Source: Lycium barbarum
Lineage: Eukaryota; Streptophyta; Magnoliopsida; Solanales; Solanaceae
Direction of reading: 5' to 3'
Assembly (NCBI RefSeq): GCF_019175385.1
Contig: NC_083342.1
Span: 120,838,376-120,902,375, forward strand
DNA: 64,000 nucleotides
Part shown: positions 47,719 through 60,360 of the stretch, one piece after another
How the letters are laid out: each line of letters starts with the position of its first letter
Numbering within the stretch: the first letter of the stretch is position 1
The notes under the pieces: model-generated
The model's input: the letters and a program-made list of their open reading frames with translations, nothing else
What the model was told of the DNA's origin: nothing
The model's database searches: none
Made by a program: the position numbers and the translations under genes

Positions 47719-50700
47719 TTACTCTTGAGCTGTGCTGGAAGAAGAAGGTGGCAGCAGGCATTTTGTTTGGTCTCCTTGTTCTAAATCTTGCGCGATTTGT
47801 TTTGAAGAATTAGAGTTCCTGTAAATGGCGTATATAACCAGCTGCACTGCTCCCAGAAACCATCCCATCCCATTTGGTACCTTTTGTGAAATTAATTAGT
47901 AATTAAAATTAATTAGGAAAATATCCATATATATACTTCTATTGAGAAATTAACTTCCTATATAATATTAAAGTGTAACATTTTTATAACATAGATCAAT
48001 TTTAGAAATTCATGTAGAGAAAGATCGGTCCGCTATTTTCATAACTAATTTGATTATAAATTCAACCAGCCAGTTGTCCTCTCTTATTAATTCAATATCT
48101 TAGCACATTTTCATGACGTAACTCTTTGCTTTCAGGCATTTAATAAAACCCTGTATGATTAGATGCTATTTTTCCTGTATAGTGTAATGCCGTTTTTTCT
48201 TCTTCAAATCAAGATATTTTCTGTTCCATTTTTTGTACTCCTATGTATTTCAGAAAATTGTCAGGTGTAACATTAATGACACAGAGACACGCTACAAAAA
48301 CCTTTTTTTTTTTTTTTTTAGCATTGACTGATCGGTACTTAAAATAAACAACAAAACCAAAAGTTGAAAGCAAACTTATTAAATAGACACTTTTAATGAA
48401 GCAGATTTAAAAAGACAATAAGTGATTTTGATTGAACTATTTTTGTGGTACCAATTTGTGACGATAATACAACCGTAATTAATACAGCAATATTGTATCC
48501 GGCAAAAAAATATTGCGTATAAACTTATCGTGCATAGTGCATACCGTGTGTAAATGAGACTAAGCACTTGTAATTTACAAATACAAGACCATATTATAAA
48601 AATCCAACTTGTAGGTAGCTGAAAGAAAAGTCTTCTTTCTTAATTAGAACTGGCCTAATGTCATTATATTGTTATATCTAATTCTCTAATTAAATAAATT
48701 GATTACTCAAACTTCTCGACCGCAGAATGTGATCCTTTTGAGTTCAAAATTTTCTTTGTGCTCCTTTTTTCCTAATACTTAATTAAAGACTGGCTTACAT
48801 TAATTGCTTGTTGTGTAGAAACGTGATGACAATTTTGCAGAATATAATATCAGATTTTCTACTAATATATGATCAGGAAGTTAGCAGAAACTTACTCCAA
48901 GAAACCAATCATCTACAAACAATGCGTACAAAGCCCATACGCCACCATTTAAGAAAAGGAAAAACGAGAGAAGAAATGGCATATACTCCACACTCTTAGT
49001 CGTCACCACAGTTTTCTGCAAAATCAGTCATCCAAAAATATTGTAAGCGTGACTTCAATTTTTTTTTTTTTTTTTTGGTCTTTGCTTTATAAATCCGTTA
49101 TCTGAAATCAACATGACTTGACTAATTCAAATTTGAACAACTAGAAGTCCCTAAAGAGAAAATGTTCACTATCAAGAGTTCTCTCCGTTCCCAATACTAG
49201 AATTTGAGGTTTCCACGCTATTTCTTGGTTCGAATTAGCTTATTGCTATATAAAAATTTACTTCAAACAATTGGGAGGGATTATTATCTCATGAAAATAT
49301 AAGGTATTATGCGTCTGGAATGGTAATGCTTCGGGTTAGAATATCTTTTATATATATATGTGAATAAAGTACAAAATGGAAGTATATATGCATTTCAGTA
49401 CTTGACAGTACTTAATTCAGACCATAATGTTGAAGAGTCCATGCCAGATAAAAAAGGGATGAGTGGTCTCCTTATATGATCTTCGTCAATCATCTCCTCA
49501 TGAGCTAACTTTTGGATAGAATTAGGCCTAAGATTCATTTCTTTTAGCACATAATATTTAAATTTGGATTGGTCACAATGTCTGTACTTCGTTTAGGACG
49601 TAATCTAGGTAAAACATAACTGTTTCATATTGCTTACTCTTTATAAAATTAGAAAAATTATGTTCGGAAAAGGGGTTAATTACCATAACACCAAGAGGGG
49701 AACTATACATGATGATGTTTAAACCTGTGGCCAAGAAACCAATAACGTTAATTCTCATCTCTCCATGTAAAAGAAACTGCGCCAACAATAGAGTTGTTCC
49801 TAAAATGGCCACATTCAGAACCCCTGCTAGGATGGCAGTCTCATTCTGTAAAAAATGACCAAAAGAAAAGAAAAAGAGATATCAGTTTTTATATAACTAC
49901 TGTATATCAAAGAGTTTCCACATTCAACACTCCAACTAGTGTGGAAATCTTATCCCGTGAAAAATTAAAAAGGAAAGATCAATCAATTTCAACTGTATAT
50001 CTTATATGTTTACGACATAAATAATTCTATAGTTATTACGAACATTATTTCCCAAATGCAATTACTAGATTTACAAACACAGTGGCTGATAAAAAGTGAC
50101 ATGACCATTCACTATTATTTTGCAATAGAAGAGTCTTTTAAAATTAGGATACAGATATATTAAACGATTTTTCTCTATGAAAATTGATACTCCGTGTAAG
50201 GGAATTCCTTCCATAATTATGAGTAACTTTAAGGTTTAAAATATTAAGTAGTTTGGACATAAAAGTTGTAATATCTGGAAAAATTAGTACTAGTATTTAA
50301 AGTTAAGTTGAAGAATATATTAAAAAGTTGAAATTGTGATTGGATGCATTTAACTTGAAAAAATTGAAAGTTTGTGTATCAAAAAGTTTTTTCACTTGGA
50401 AAGCTGGTCAAAATTATTTTTTCAAACTTGAAACTCATCTTTAAAAATAATCAAAATCCAATATATAACCAAATTCTATATTTTAAAAAGAAAAAAAAAA
50501 TCATGGACAAACGGCTTCTAAGCAACGATAACTGGTGTATATCAAATTTCGAAAATTTTAGTGAATTTTTTCACGATAAAGAGAAAAATAATTTAAGAAA
50601 ATTACTAAAAAGTACTCCCTCCGTCTCAAAAAGATTGTCCTCTTTTGACTTGGCATAAAATTTAAGAAATAAAGAAAAACTTTTGAAATGTATGATAAAA

Positions 50701-52360
50701 AACAAGTCTTAAATATTTGTGTGACTGTAAATCATCTCATAAAGTTAAATTATTTTTAAATATAAAAAAATATTCTTTTTGAGATAAATTAAAAAAAAAA
50801 AAAAACAATCTTTTTGATACAACTAAAGATATTATTGAGCATAATTCCCCTCGTGCACAGTAAGTATGCTGTCATGTCATCTGTGACAAAAGAACAATGC
50901 TTGTCAAATATTAAGTCCAGCTGTATGGACACAAGTGGTTGAACAGGACAAGAAAGACGTAGGGATTAAAAACCATACACATTGAAGAACAAAATATATT
51001 TCTGGTGATACAAATTTTTCTCTTCAACTATTTTACTTTTTCGATTTAGAATATATATAATTACCAGCAACCACATATGTGTAGGGTCGATTTTAATAGA
51101 GTACGTAATTATTCCACCTTCATGAAAACCTCAAAATAGTGAAGGAATTTAGCTTATTTTTTCCGTGTAAAAAGAATGAAAATCAGCTCTTCCAAAACGA
51201 ACTTAATTTCCAGACATAAGAAAAGCAGCTTTTTTTTTTTGTGTGTGTGCGTGTGTGTGTGTAAATCAGCTCTTTCGAAACAAACGTCCGACCCCTAATT
51301 CTTCCAAAATAATACCCAAATGCTCCCATTTGTTTTCACAAAAAAATTAAACAAATATATATATCAATTCTTCAGAAAGTAAAGAAAAAAAGAAACTATT
51401 TTTAATCAAAATTAAATGTTGCTTTAGAAAAAAAGGTACTATAAGAATAATAAAGGTGAATGTAGAGTTGCGACGCCGAGTTCATATAAACCCAATATAT
51501 TAGACGCGAAATACAAATTTAAGTATAAAAATTAATCAAAATAATAACAAGTGAACTCATATCTTAAAAAATTATAATGAATTCAATATTAAGAATCTTA
51601 AAGATTGAACTCATATATGGAGTAGTTTAAATCATTCATCTGGCTCTGAATAACATTACCTGAAAATACATATATTTGTCAACATAGCAACATTTCACAT
51701 AAATTCCAAAAGCATGATGCAATAATATAGTTTCCTAAGTATACTGCATATACCTGGGCATTTTACTTTGGCGGTGTACCAAAAAATAAAATAAAGTCTT
51801 GTTAATCAGTTGGACTCACTCTCATTTTTGGATGAGCAAATTGAAGGAACAAAGCAATGTATATAATCTCAACGATGACTCCAAAACCATTGACAGTGGA
51901 GACGAGATAGCTGCCTGGCCTTATAAGTCCATAGTAAGTCCACAAAGATGAATTAAGCAATGTACAAATGTATGGAAGGCTATCAAAATCCTCAGTTGAT
52001 CGATTCTTTACAATTCTTCTGAATGTCTCACTGCACGTACATTTCCCAAATTAAACTACTTCATCAAAACATGATCAGAGCCATAAACATAAAGTATTAA
52101 CAACTAGCTTTAACTAATATTAGTTTAAATTTTCTTTCTATCTTGTAATTAAATACTTACACTGGCGAGAGAAACATGAGAACTGAAATGATGTTGCCTG
52201 GAAAAAAAACAAGAAGTTTCAGCAGAAGAAATTTAGAAACATTTGTAATTCCAAATGCTCTTTCTTCACAAAATATATATATCGATCAAGTTAGATATTT
52301 GCATGATTTGAGATGAAATGGTATACCTATGACTCCAATGATGAAAGGAAGATTTTCCAT
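47719..52360 (-). CDS. SWEET16/17-like sugar transporter (clade IV), intact, 6 exons, 241 aa
   Basis: Exons (minus) are 52360-52327 (34 nt), 52197-52161 (37), 52030-51820 (211), 49845-49684 (162), 49015-48896 (120) and 47880-47719 (162), all GT/AG and in frame. The exon size pattern is that of plant SWEET genes. Two MtN3/saliva triple-helix repeats are visible. The first has NIISVLMFLSPV, LPYICTLLNSSLWTYYG and STVNGFGVIVEIIY; the second has NVAILGTTLLLAQF, LNIIMYSSPLGVM, KTVVTTKSVEYMPF, FFLFLNGGVWALYAL and VPNGMGWFLGAVQLVIYAIY. SWEETs are seven-helix facilitators. The KTVVTTKSVEYMPF block and the LSPVETFRRIV start are closest, from memory, to SWEET16/17, which move hexoses across the vacuolar membrane. 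The C-terminal tail is acidic and Ser-rich. The assignment to clade IV rests on recall of motif patterns and needs a tree. Confidence 0.93.
50254..50518. mobile_element. Possible MITE in intron 3 of the intact SWEET gene
   Basis: A segment from GTTTGGACATAAAAGTTG to ATCATGGACAAACGGC is absent from the matching intron of the pseudogene, and its ends are inverted matches (GTTTGGACAT and ATGGACAAAC). Borders and superfamily are uncertain. Confidence 0.5.
50615..50820. mobile_element. Stowaway-like MITE, CTCCCTCCGTCTC type
   Basis: Left end CTCCCTCCGTCTCAAAAAGA after TA (50613-50614). The right end keeps only ACAATCTTTTTGAT before decaying. In intron 3 of the intact SWEET gene. Confidence 0.6.
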
Positions 52361-52408
52361 CTTGACTGTTTAGGCTGCTCGACAAGGAAGAGGGACCAGC
52401 AAGAGAAA

Positions 52409-52434
52409 TATGTGTGTGTGTGAGAGAGAGAGAA
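52409..52434. repeat. Dinucleotide repeats in the presumed 5' leader of the intact SWEET gene
   Basis: TGTGTGTGTGTG followed by GAGAGAGAGAGA on the plus strand reads as CT then CA repeats on the gene strand, about 50-75 bp before the start codon. CT-rich leaders are common in plant genes. Not present in the same form before the pseudogene. Confidence 0.7.
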
Positions 52435-52505
52435 TATGGTATGTATGAACTATAGCTAGTTTTTTCCTGATATTTAAATTGGCCAATCCCCTGATTGTGC
52501 ACCGG

Positions 52506-52704
52506 CAGAGGCGGATCCAGGATTTAAACTTTCGGGGTTTAACCTTTTAAATTTTTTAGCATTGAACCATTATATTTCTAAAGTTATGGGTTCATATCTA
52601 CTATTTATTGTAACTTTAGTAAATTTTTACATATAAATTTATACACCGCATTGAAAGTTTGGGATTGAATTGAACCCCAAATTATAATGCTCCATCCGCC
52701 CCTG
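52506..52704. mobile_element. hAT-like MITE upstream of the intact SWEET gene
   Basis: Termini CAGAGGCGGATCCAGGATTT and GCTCCATCCGCCCCTG are of the same type as the element at 11243-11413. The corresponding place in front of the pseudogene (about 44330) has no insert. A clean 8-bp duplication is not visible. Confidence 0.6.
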
Positions 52705-53499
52705 CCAATAGGAAGTCGAGATTTTTTCTTGGTTGTTTAATCAAAATGAGGGATTTTCTACTCATTTTATAGCAATGAATTTTTATTTTTTTATAACTAT
52801 AGTATCTCATCTAGTTTGCATGCACCTCAACTAACTTTATCAACTGTGTCAAGCTAAAGCTTCGATAAATTGAAAGAAATTACCTACTACTAGTATTTTA
52901 GATTTAAAATTGAGACCCTGTGGAGGTAAAAAGCAAATCAAAGATTATAATTGTTTAATGGATAAAGTACTTCTTCGAATTACATGGGGTTCTTTATTTT
53001 ATTTTGTCCATGAGATACGTACAATCATAATAATTTCTGAGTCACATTCATTTCGGTTGCAATGTTGTATTTGTACATGTACAAGTTAGTGTTGTACTGT
53101 CGTTAGCAAGGTACTGTGGAAGGAGAAATAGTTTTTTTTTTTGCCCTTTACAAACTTTTTTAGTTTTATGATCTTTTTACAAGAGATATTTATTTTTTAC
53201 ATATATTAAAAAATTTTAAAAAATTATTTTTTCTATTCAAATTGTAAGAGATCAAGACATATGAATGGAAATGATGTGCACTCTAAAAAAAGCCGTAAAA
53301 GCAGATTCTTTTTCGATTTTTGTCTTCAACCCTTTGATCCATCCCCGTCGCTAGCTATTTCTGACAATTCCAGCTATTCTTCCTGGTCCAAAATTTTTAA
53401 TTGCTGCTCTGTTATTTGATTAGCTTCAATTTTCAAGCACGTACAGAGGACATTTTACCAATATATATCTACATTTTCATTGACTATTCACTTTAAATA

Positions 53500-54990
53500 T
53501 ATGAAGCATGTACTACCAAAAAAAAAATCCACATATCATTGACCATTCACTTTAATATATGGAGCATGTACCACAAAAAATGAGCGCTGATTAGTTAAAT
53601 AAATCATCAACTAGCACTTCATATATGAGCGCTGATTAGTTAAATAAATCATCAAGTAGCACTTCGTATATGAGCAGACCGTTGGCACTTTGCACTAAGA
53701 TTTTACATTGCTTGTTTTTTGTTTTTTGTTTTTTTAATATGGGATTCATTTTTTTTTTTTTGAGTTTGGAGAGGGTGGGTCCACTTTTTTTTTCATGAGT
53801 TTGGAGAGAATGGGGTCCACTCTTTTCCTTTTTTTTTTTTTTTAATATTACTTGGTTTTTTTAGTATGAGGTCCACCTTATTTTATTTTTTTTAAGAGTG
53901 ACTGACGACGAAGCATGGGTAAATCGATGCTTCTATATAGTAGAAAAATAGAATTATAATAAAGTATTTCTATCTACATTTTAGAAGAGTTGGTAATATA
54001 AAGTATAAAATGTCATTTTTTTGCCATTAAATAAAAAAAGTGGGTGGGACCACAAAGGATTTTTTTGCCCATAAATAAAAAAGTGGGACCAAAGGATGGA
54101 CGACGATCTTGCTTATAAACCGGCTCTTCTATATAGTAGTAAAGTAATATATATAACACGATTAATATAACATTATAGTTTGTGCTCCGTATCCAAAACT
54201 TTATTATAGGAGTGTTTGTTAAGAATACAAAGTTGGCAAAAATTTATTTATACTTTTTAAAAGAGAAGACTTATTTAAAAGGAAACTATTTTCCTCTCTT
54301 TGAGATAAAACAATAGCAATATTTAAGCATCAATTGATACTTTGAATTTTAATTCGATTAATCTAAAGATGTAAAATATTCTATTGTTAATGTATGTAGA
54401 TTGGCCTAAACAATACTTATTATTTTTTATCAAATTTTGATTTGAATAATTCTAATTCTAATCATTATGTTAATTTTACATGTTTAAAATGAAACAAAGT
54501 AAAATTTTGATTTTCTATTTAAATGAAGAACTACTATTTTTTAATTTTTGGTAAATATTTTTGGTTTAGCTGATTTTACTTGTCATGTTGTCTTTTGCAG
54601 GGTTTTTTAAGGAAACGTCAATTAGAATTAGAATTTCACTAATTTACCTTATTAATTATTTGATCTCCATTTAATATTATTTTTTCTTTTATGACATTAA
54701 TCTCTTTTCACATTTATTAGAGTAACGAAGAAAATAAAAAAATAATTAAATTCTATCTTATTTTAAAATATAAGTATTTTAAGTATATTTATTTTAGTAA
54801 ACATAACAAATAAATAACATGCCAGAATAGCAAATACAACATTTCAATAGCTAGATTACATCACAGGCTAATATAAAAAATAAAAAAATTGTATGGTTTG
54901 GCTACTTAACTTTTTGAAGAAAAGCAATAATATGGGGTCCATGTTTTTGTTGTACAATAATTTCATTTGCTCCCACTAATGGGTTGATAC
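53500..54990. other. AT-rich non-coding stretch
   Basis: No gene recognised. It holds a near-perfect 45-bp tandem duplication (TGAGCGCTGATTAGTTAAAT, starting 53581 and 53626) and two related blocks ending CTTCTATATAGTAG near 53930 and 54126, each preceded by GACGACGA. The latter look like ends of a dispersed repeat family of unknown type. Confidence 0.45.
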
Positions 54991-54996
54991 TAAACC

Positions 54997-55170
54997 TGTC
55001 AACCGGTTCGGGTTAATCGGTTCAAACCGGTAACTGGACCGGTAAAACCGGAACCGGTTGAACCGGTTAACCGTATATTAATTAATGGTCCAGTTTCTAT
55101 TTTTTTGGAACTGGAACCGGTTAAATCGGTAAAACCGAAACCGGACCCGTTAAACCGGTCGAATTAAAAA
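54997..55170. promoter_or_regulatory. Subterminal CCGGTT motif cluster of the hAT element
   Basis: AACCGGTT, ACCGGTAA, GACCGGTA and related sites in both orientations occur nine times in about 170 bp. In hAT elements such clustered short motifs bind the transposase; here that is inferred from position and the downstream gene. Confidence 0.65.
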
Positions 55171-55268
55171 AAAAAAATTGTAGCCGTTGGGCTGCTAATT
55201 TAGACTGTTGGCTAACGGTCCATTTGCAAAAATGGCGGTTGCCAAACGGTCCCAAACCCATATTTTTG

Positions 55269-55291
55269 CCCCCCCCCCCCCCCCCCCCCCC
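55269..55291. repeat. 23-bp C homopolymer
   Basis: An uninterrupted run of C in the hAT element. A 14-bp G run lies at 56203-56216. Both are sites where sequencing length errors are likely. Confidence 0.9.
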
Positions 55292-55741
55292 AACCCCAAA
55301 ACTTTTTTTAACACTTTAACCCATCCCCCACCCCTATATAAAACCCTCTCCATTTCCATTTTAATTCACACCAATTCACTTTTCTCTTTCTCTCAAATCT
55401 CAATCTCTCAATTATAGTTACTTTGCAACAATTAGTCACTTTAAATTTCTCTCAAATAAATATTATAAAGTCTTATTATAGTTTCAATTATTAATTTTGC
55501 AATTATAATATTGTTGGTGGAGTTGGTGATTTTGCAACAATCCGAAGTAGCTTTGGTGGATTTGCAATTCTAGCCGCCTTCACTTTGTTGGAAATTAGTC
55601 CGGCAATTTAGTACCTTCGTTCCAACTCTATCTATATTTTTCGCAATTTAATTTATGCAATTTTATTCTAGCAATTTAATTTGTTGCAATTTATTTTCTT
55701 GTGATTTATTTGAGTGTGATTTAAATTAATTCTATTTAATA

Positions 55742-57505
55742 ATGGCGAAGAGATTTAGACATGGTGCATGTAGTAGTGGTATTGTTAGGAGTGGGCTTAA
55801 TGAGGAAACATTTGTGGAAGAAACACCTAATTTAGGTATTGATGTTGGTGGAAATAATCCACTTTTAGGTCATGAGGCAATGCAACAACATTATACTGAC
55901 ACTTTTAATGAAATTGATGATGATGATAATGATGAAACACAAGCCCCCGAAAATACCATAGGAGATACATGTCCTGCACAATCACATACACAAGACAAAT
56001 CGCCTAGAACTCGTAAGTCAACCGCTAAAATTTGAAAATTTATGACTAAGGATAAGGAAAGCCAAACAGTTAAATATACCATATATGGACAAGTATTTGT
56101 TTTTAGGCAAGGAACTAGTAAGGATGGTGGAACGGATACACTAAATGGTCATATGAGAAAGAAACATATGGATGTTTGGGGAGAGCAAACGGGTTCAAAT
56201 CTGGGGGGGGGGGGGGTATTCAAATGACGATAGACCCACGAACCGGTAAAATTTTTAAGTATGACAAGAAAAAAGAGCGCGTAGAAATAGCTAAAATGGT
56301 AGCTTATGATTGTTTATCATTTTCCTTTCCTTCGGGTTTGGGTTTTTTACTTTCATTCAACGTTGTTATAATCCGTTATTTGAAGGTATTCCTAAAAGTA
56401 CTTGTAAAGCGGATATTATAGATTTGTATAAAAAATGTAAATTTTATTTGCGCCATGTATTTAATTCTTTAAATTGTAATGTTTCTCTTACTGCTGATTT
56501 GGGTCTTAGTCTTAACAAGTTAGATTTTTTTGCTATTACATGTCATTGGGTTGATGACAATTGAGTTATGCAAAAAAAAATTATAGCTTTTTTATATGAT
56601 GAAGGGAAAGGTCGTCACGATGGAAAAAATTTAGCGGATTCAATGTCTACTATTATGATATTTTTTAACATTTATAGAAAAACACTTTGTATTGCTTTAG
56701 ATAATGTTTCTAATAATACAAAGGCGATTGGTCTTATAAAAAGAGAATTAAACCCTCCGCTAAAAAATATTTTTCATGTGAGATGTAGTTGTCACATTTT
56801 AAACTTAATTGTTAAAGATGGTCTTATGTCTTTTGACGATTCTATTCAATAAGTTAGAGATGCGGTTGCGTTTCTTTTTTATAATGCTAATAGTGGAAGA
56901 CTTAGAGATTTTAAGAATTGTTGTGTGGAAAATAACCTTAGATCTAGAAAAATTGAAGTAGAAATTGAGACTAGGTGGAACTACACTTACATTATCCTAC
57001 AACAAGCATATGAGTATAGGATTCCCATACAACAAGTTTACAACAAATATAATATTAATAATGATGATTGGTTAAATTTTACGCATTGAGAAGATGTTAA
57101 GGAATGTGTTGAACTGTTAGAAATTTTTTATAATGCATCTCTTGCTTTTTCTAAATAATTCTATCGCACGGTAACCGGAATTTTAGCCTACTTAGCGGAA
57201 ATAGCTAGAATTTTACAAGAGTATAAATATAAACGCGGTTATCAAGCGGCTATTTTTGATATGACAACAAAATTTAAGAAGTATTTTTTCCCTTCCCAAC
57301 TTTATTTATATTGGGTTCTCTTTTAAATCCTTGTTTAAAAGTGTCTTATACTAGAGCATTGGTTGGTCAAATTTATACATTTTTAGAAATTGAAAAGGGT
57401 GTTCAACCATCTTTAGCTAAAGCCGAACTCGCTATTGATGCCGAGTTTAGAAAAATTTTTAGTCATTATTCTAATTTGGAATAACATGCTACACCCGTTG
57501 CTCCA
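55742..57505 (+). pseudogene. hAT transposase pseudogene (BED finger, RNase H-like core)
   Basis: The frame opens with ATG 55742. After a stop at 56034 comes a BED-type zinc finger region with FVFRQGTSKDGGT and HMRKKH; the first Cys pair is replaced by Tyr (YTIYG). Beyond a G run at 56203 that shifts frame, the catalytic region is recognisable: FTFIQRCYNPLFEGIPKS, ITCHWVDDN, TLCIALDNVSNNTKAI, FHVRCSCHILNLIVKDGL and RWNYTYIILQQAYEY. Stops at 56562 and 57088 are TGA where related proteins have Trp. The C-terminal dimerisation part is missing because a gypsy LTR starts at 57512. It encoded a domesticated-type or autonomous hAT transposase (RICESLEEPER-like) but is now dead. Boundaries on the left are inferred. 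Confidence 0.85.
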
Positions 57506-57511
57506 CGCCCT

Positions 57512-60125
57512 TGTCGCACCCCATTTTAACCGGGCAGTTAGAATTAGGTTAGGAGTATGACATATTGGTGATTCCTATTTATTTTGTTTTAAGGAGTCGC
57601 CACCTAATTAATTTAACGGTGAATTAGGACACCTAGAGGTTAACTAAGGCAAAGTTAAAACTAAACCTCAATTAGTAGTCTGCTTAACCAGTGTGATTCT
57701 AGGTAAGGGTTCTATATTATCCTAAAGGGAAGGGGTTAGGCATCCTTTAAAATCCGTTAACTTACGGTTATCCGACCAAACTTAGGTTAATTAATCCAGA
57801 TTGAACATTGTGTTTGAATTTAAGAAAAAATAGCTCACATATATTACTGAGGTTTCAAAGGAAAATATAATAATGCTTATTTGACCTAACTTGCAAAAAA
57901 TATAGTAATTTGCACAAAGGGGATGCTTTTAAAATGAGACCGGTAATTTACATAAAAGGAAATTTCAAAATGCTATTTGAAAATAAACTTATAAATGTTG
58001 CTTAAGGGTTTTTTTTTTTTTTTTGAAAAAAAATATAATAATGCTAATTAAGTAATACTTATAAATGTTGTTAATGCTCTGAATAAGAAGACTATTTAAA
58101 ATAAGACCAATACTTTATATAAAAGAAAATCTTAGAATACTATTTGAAATAAAATTTATGATAATTGTTGACAACTTTAAAAGGAAGTAGCATAATAAAA
58201 TGAGATTTATAAAATAGAATAATTGAACATATAAATAAAGAAGATGTGAATTTATTGTAATGTTTAATAAACATTTAAACGAACCAAGCCATGAAGTGTT
58301 TAATTGATTTTTAAGTTTTATGAATATACATGCTTTTAAGTTTTAAGAATATATCCGAATTTGTTTGTATATTAACGACGCTTTAAAACTAAGACGATGC
58401 GAAGGCGACTATTTTAAATAAAAATATAAATTTTATACTATCAATTATTCTATAAATGACTATTAGGGATATTGTAAATAACTTTTAATATAGAAAGGAG
58501 AAACATGGAATTTATGGAATTAGTTATTAGTCCCTTTTAAATTAACTACCCATTACTAATAATCAAATATACTAATTCATTAGGATTTGTCTAAATTAAT
58601 AAGATGAGGTTAGTTATACAAAATAAGAATACACAACAATAAAATAAGGGAGAGGGAGAAGGAATAGGTAAAATGGATCTGGCCCATTTTTTAGGGCCTG
58701 ACTGCTGGAACTTTCCACGTTATCGGGCTTAGGCCCAATAAATTTTCTTTATATTGCTGCTACGGACAGAGCTGGACACAAGAGGAATCATGTTGGGCTT
58801 TTAACCCAACGCCAAATACGGAAGAAGATGAGCCCGAGGGACTCGTATGCGGTGTTCATGCACAAAAATGAAAAGAAAAGGATTAGTATCTAATCAACGT
58901 ATAAGATTAGACACGTGACATATAAATTCCAAACAAATCAGAAAGGAACAAAGGCAGGTTTCTAGAAAACAAAAGGCTTTAAACTTGAGATTTCAAAACA
59001 GAGAAATCTCAATACCTCTGTGTAACTGATGAACATGTAACTTAGAATGAGCAGCTAATACTTCTTCGGGTGCAGCGAAGTAAGGCGAAGGTTTCGATTT
59101 AACCTCGAACACTTTAGATTTTCTTCGAGATACTAAGAACTCCGAATTCGTGTATACTTCGAATCCAAAACAGATGCTGAAGAAATTCGATATTTCGAGG
59201 ATCTCTATGACTAAAAAAAAGACGTAGTTCTTGGAAGGTTTCACAAAAGAATTCGGGTTCTAGGGGGGTTTCACCAGACGAAAAAAAAAAGACCCCTTTA
59301 CCGATTCAAAATCCCCTCCTTTATATTGTGGGTTGGGGTTTCCTTTTTTGAGGAAGAGAGAGAGGAGCCGAGGACAAGGGAAGTGGAGGGAACCGGAGTG
59401 GGATGACAATGGCATGGGCGAAGATGGGGTGTCAGACGCGTGGGTGGTGAGGTAACGTGGGAAGTGGGAGACGAAGGGAGTTTAGTGGATGGAGGATACA
59501 ATAAAATAGGAGGGGGGGACAAGGTGTGGTGGAGGTAGTGATGGCGGTAGTGGGGTGTCAGAGCAAATGGGGGGGGGGAGTGTGTGTGGCGTTAGGGTTA
59601 GGGGTAAAGGTAAAGGGAAGAGATGACGAGAGTTGAGGAAAAGAGGCGGAGGGAGTGAAAATGAAGGGAAAATGAGGGTTTCCCTTATTTTTCAATAAAT
59701 GGGTCAGACCCGGTCCATTTATGGACTGGGTCAATTTTAGACCGGGTATTAAAAGAATGGACTAGCGAATTAAAACACGGACTGTTCTAAAAATTAAGAT
59801 AAAAGATATGGGCTAGTCCAAAAGATATTAAAAATTAATCGGACTTTGATTTGGAGTCCGGTAAGTCAAAATACGGACCGAGTGCAAGAAATAGTTTGCT
59901 TCTAAATTTGAATAAGAGACCTATTTAAATAACTTGTGTTAAAATATTGCTCGACATGAAATATGCAAACACTAATGCTCAGATAAAAAATGGCGTTGTA
60001 ATAGCCGTGCAATAATATTTTGAAAATCCATAATAAGATAAATACTATTATTTAATTATGCAAAGATAAATGCGATGCGTGTGCGTAAGCTGGTAAAATA
60101 CTGAAATGATAAAAATTTGTGAATT

Positions 60126-60210
<85 letters not shown>

Positions 60211-60360
60211 GTAACTGTAATATAATAATGAAACGCTGGTATTGATAAGAGGCTAATAATTATAGTAAAAATATAAATATATATTTTTTAATTTTCTAAA
60301 AATATTAGAAGCGTAAATAGGTATTTTGGAGGAGAGACGGGACAAAATTGGGTGTCAACA
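57512..60360 (-). mobile_element. LTR of a Tat/Ogre-like Ty3/gypsy retrotransposon (element on minus strand)
   Basis: On the minus strand the LTR starts TGTTGACACCCAATTTTGTC (60360 downward) and ends AAATGGGGTGCGACA at 57512, about 2849 bp. Immediately before its start on that strand lies a purine tract GGGCAAAGAGGGACAAG (60378-60362), the position of the polypurine tract, which fixes orientation: this is the 3' LTR. The termini match what I recall of Solanaceae Tat/Ogre elements. The lineage is inferred, since no pol domain is in the window. It interrupts the hAT transposase pseudogene. The expected 5-bp duplication would be GCCCT at 57507-57511; its partner is off the window. Confidence 0.7.
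60127..60211. repeat. (TAA)n microsatellite, about 28 units
   Basis: Uninterrupted TAA repeat inside the U3 part of the gypsy LTR. Likely length-variable. Confidence 0.95.

Larger units (their letters stand above)
46125..53500. repeat. Segmental duplication unit B (intact SWEET gene and flanks)
   Basis: Collinear with 26940-44930 after removing insertions. It lacks both copia elements and the 34291 MITE, and serves as the reference for the uninserted state. It has its own later insertions (50254-50518, 50615-50820, 52506-52704). Confidence 0.85.
54990..57511 (+). mobile_element. Decayed hAT transposon, 3' part cut off by a gypsy LTR
   Basis: The left end near TAAACCTGTCAACCGGTTCG is followed by a dense cluster of CCGG motifs (nine between 54997 and 55170), typical of hAT subterminal transposase-binding repeats. 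A TATA box (TATATAAAA, 55335) and a decayed transposase gene follow. The element is interrupted at 57512 by a Ty3/gypsy LTR, so its right terminus is beyond the gypsy element, outside the window. Confidence 0.75.

Noticed and set aside
53700..54130. Possible Helitron ends with CTTCTATATAGTAG motifs
   Set aside because: No TC start, no terminal hairpin followed by CTRR, and no replication protein. Kept only as an unexplained repeat.
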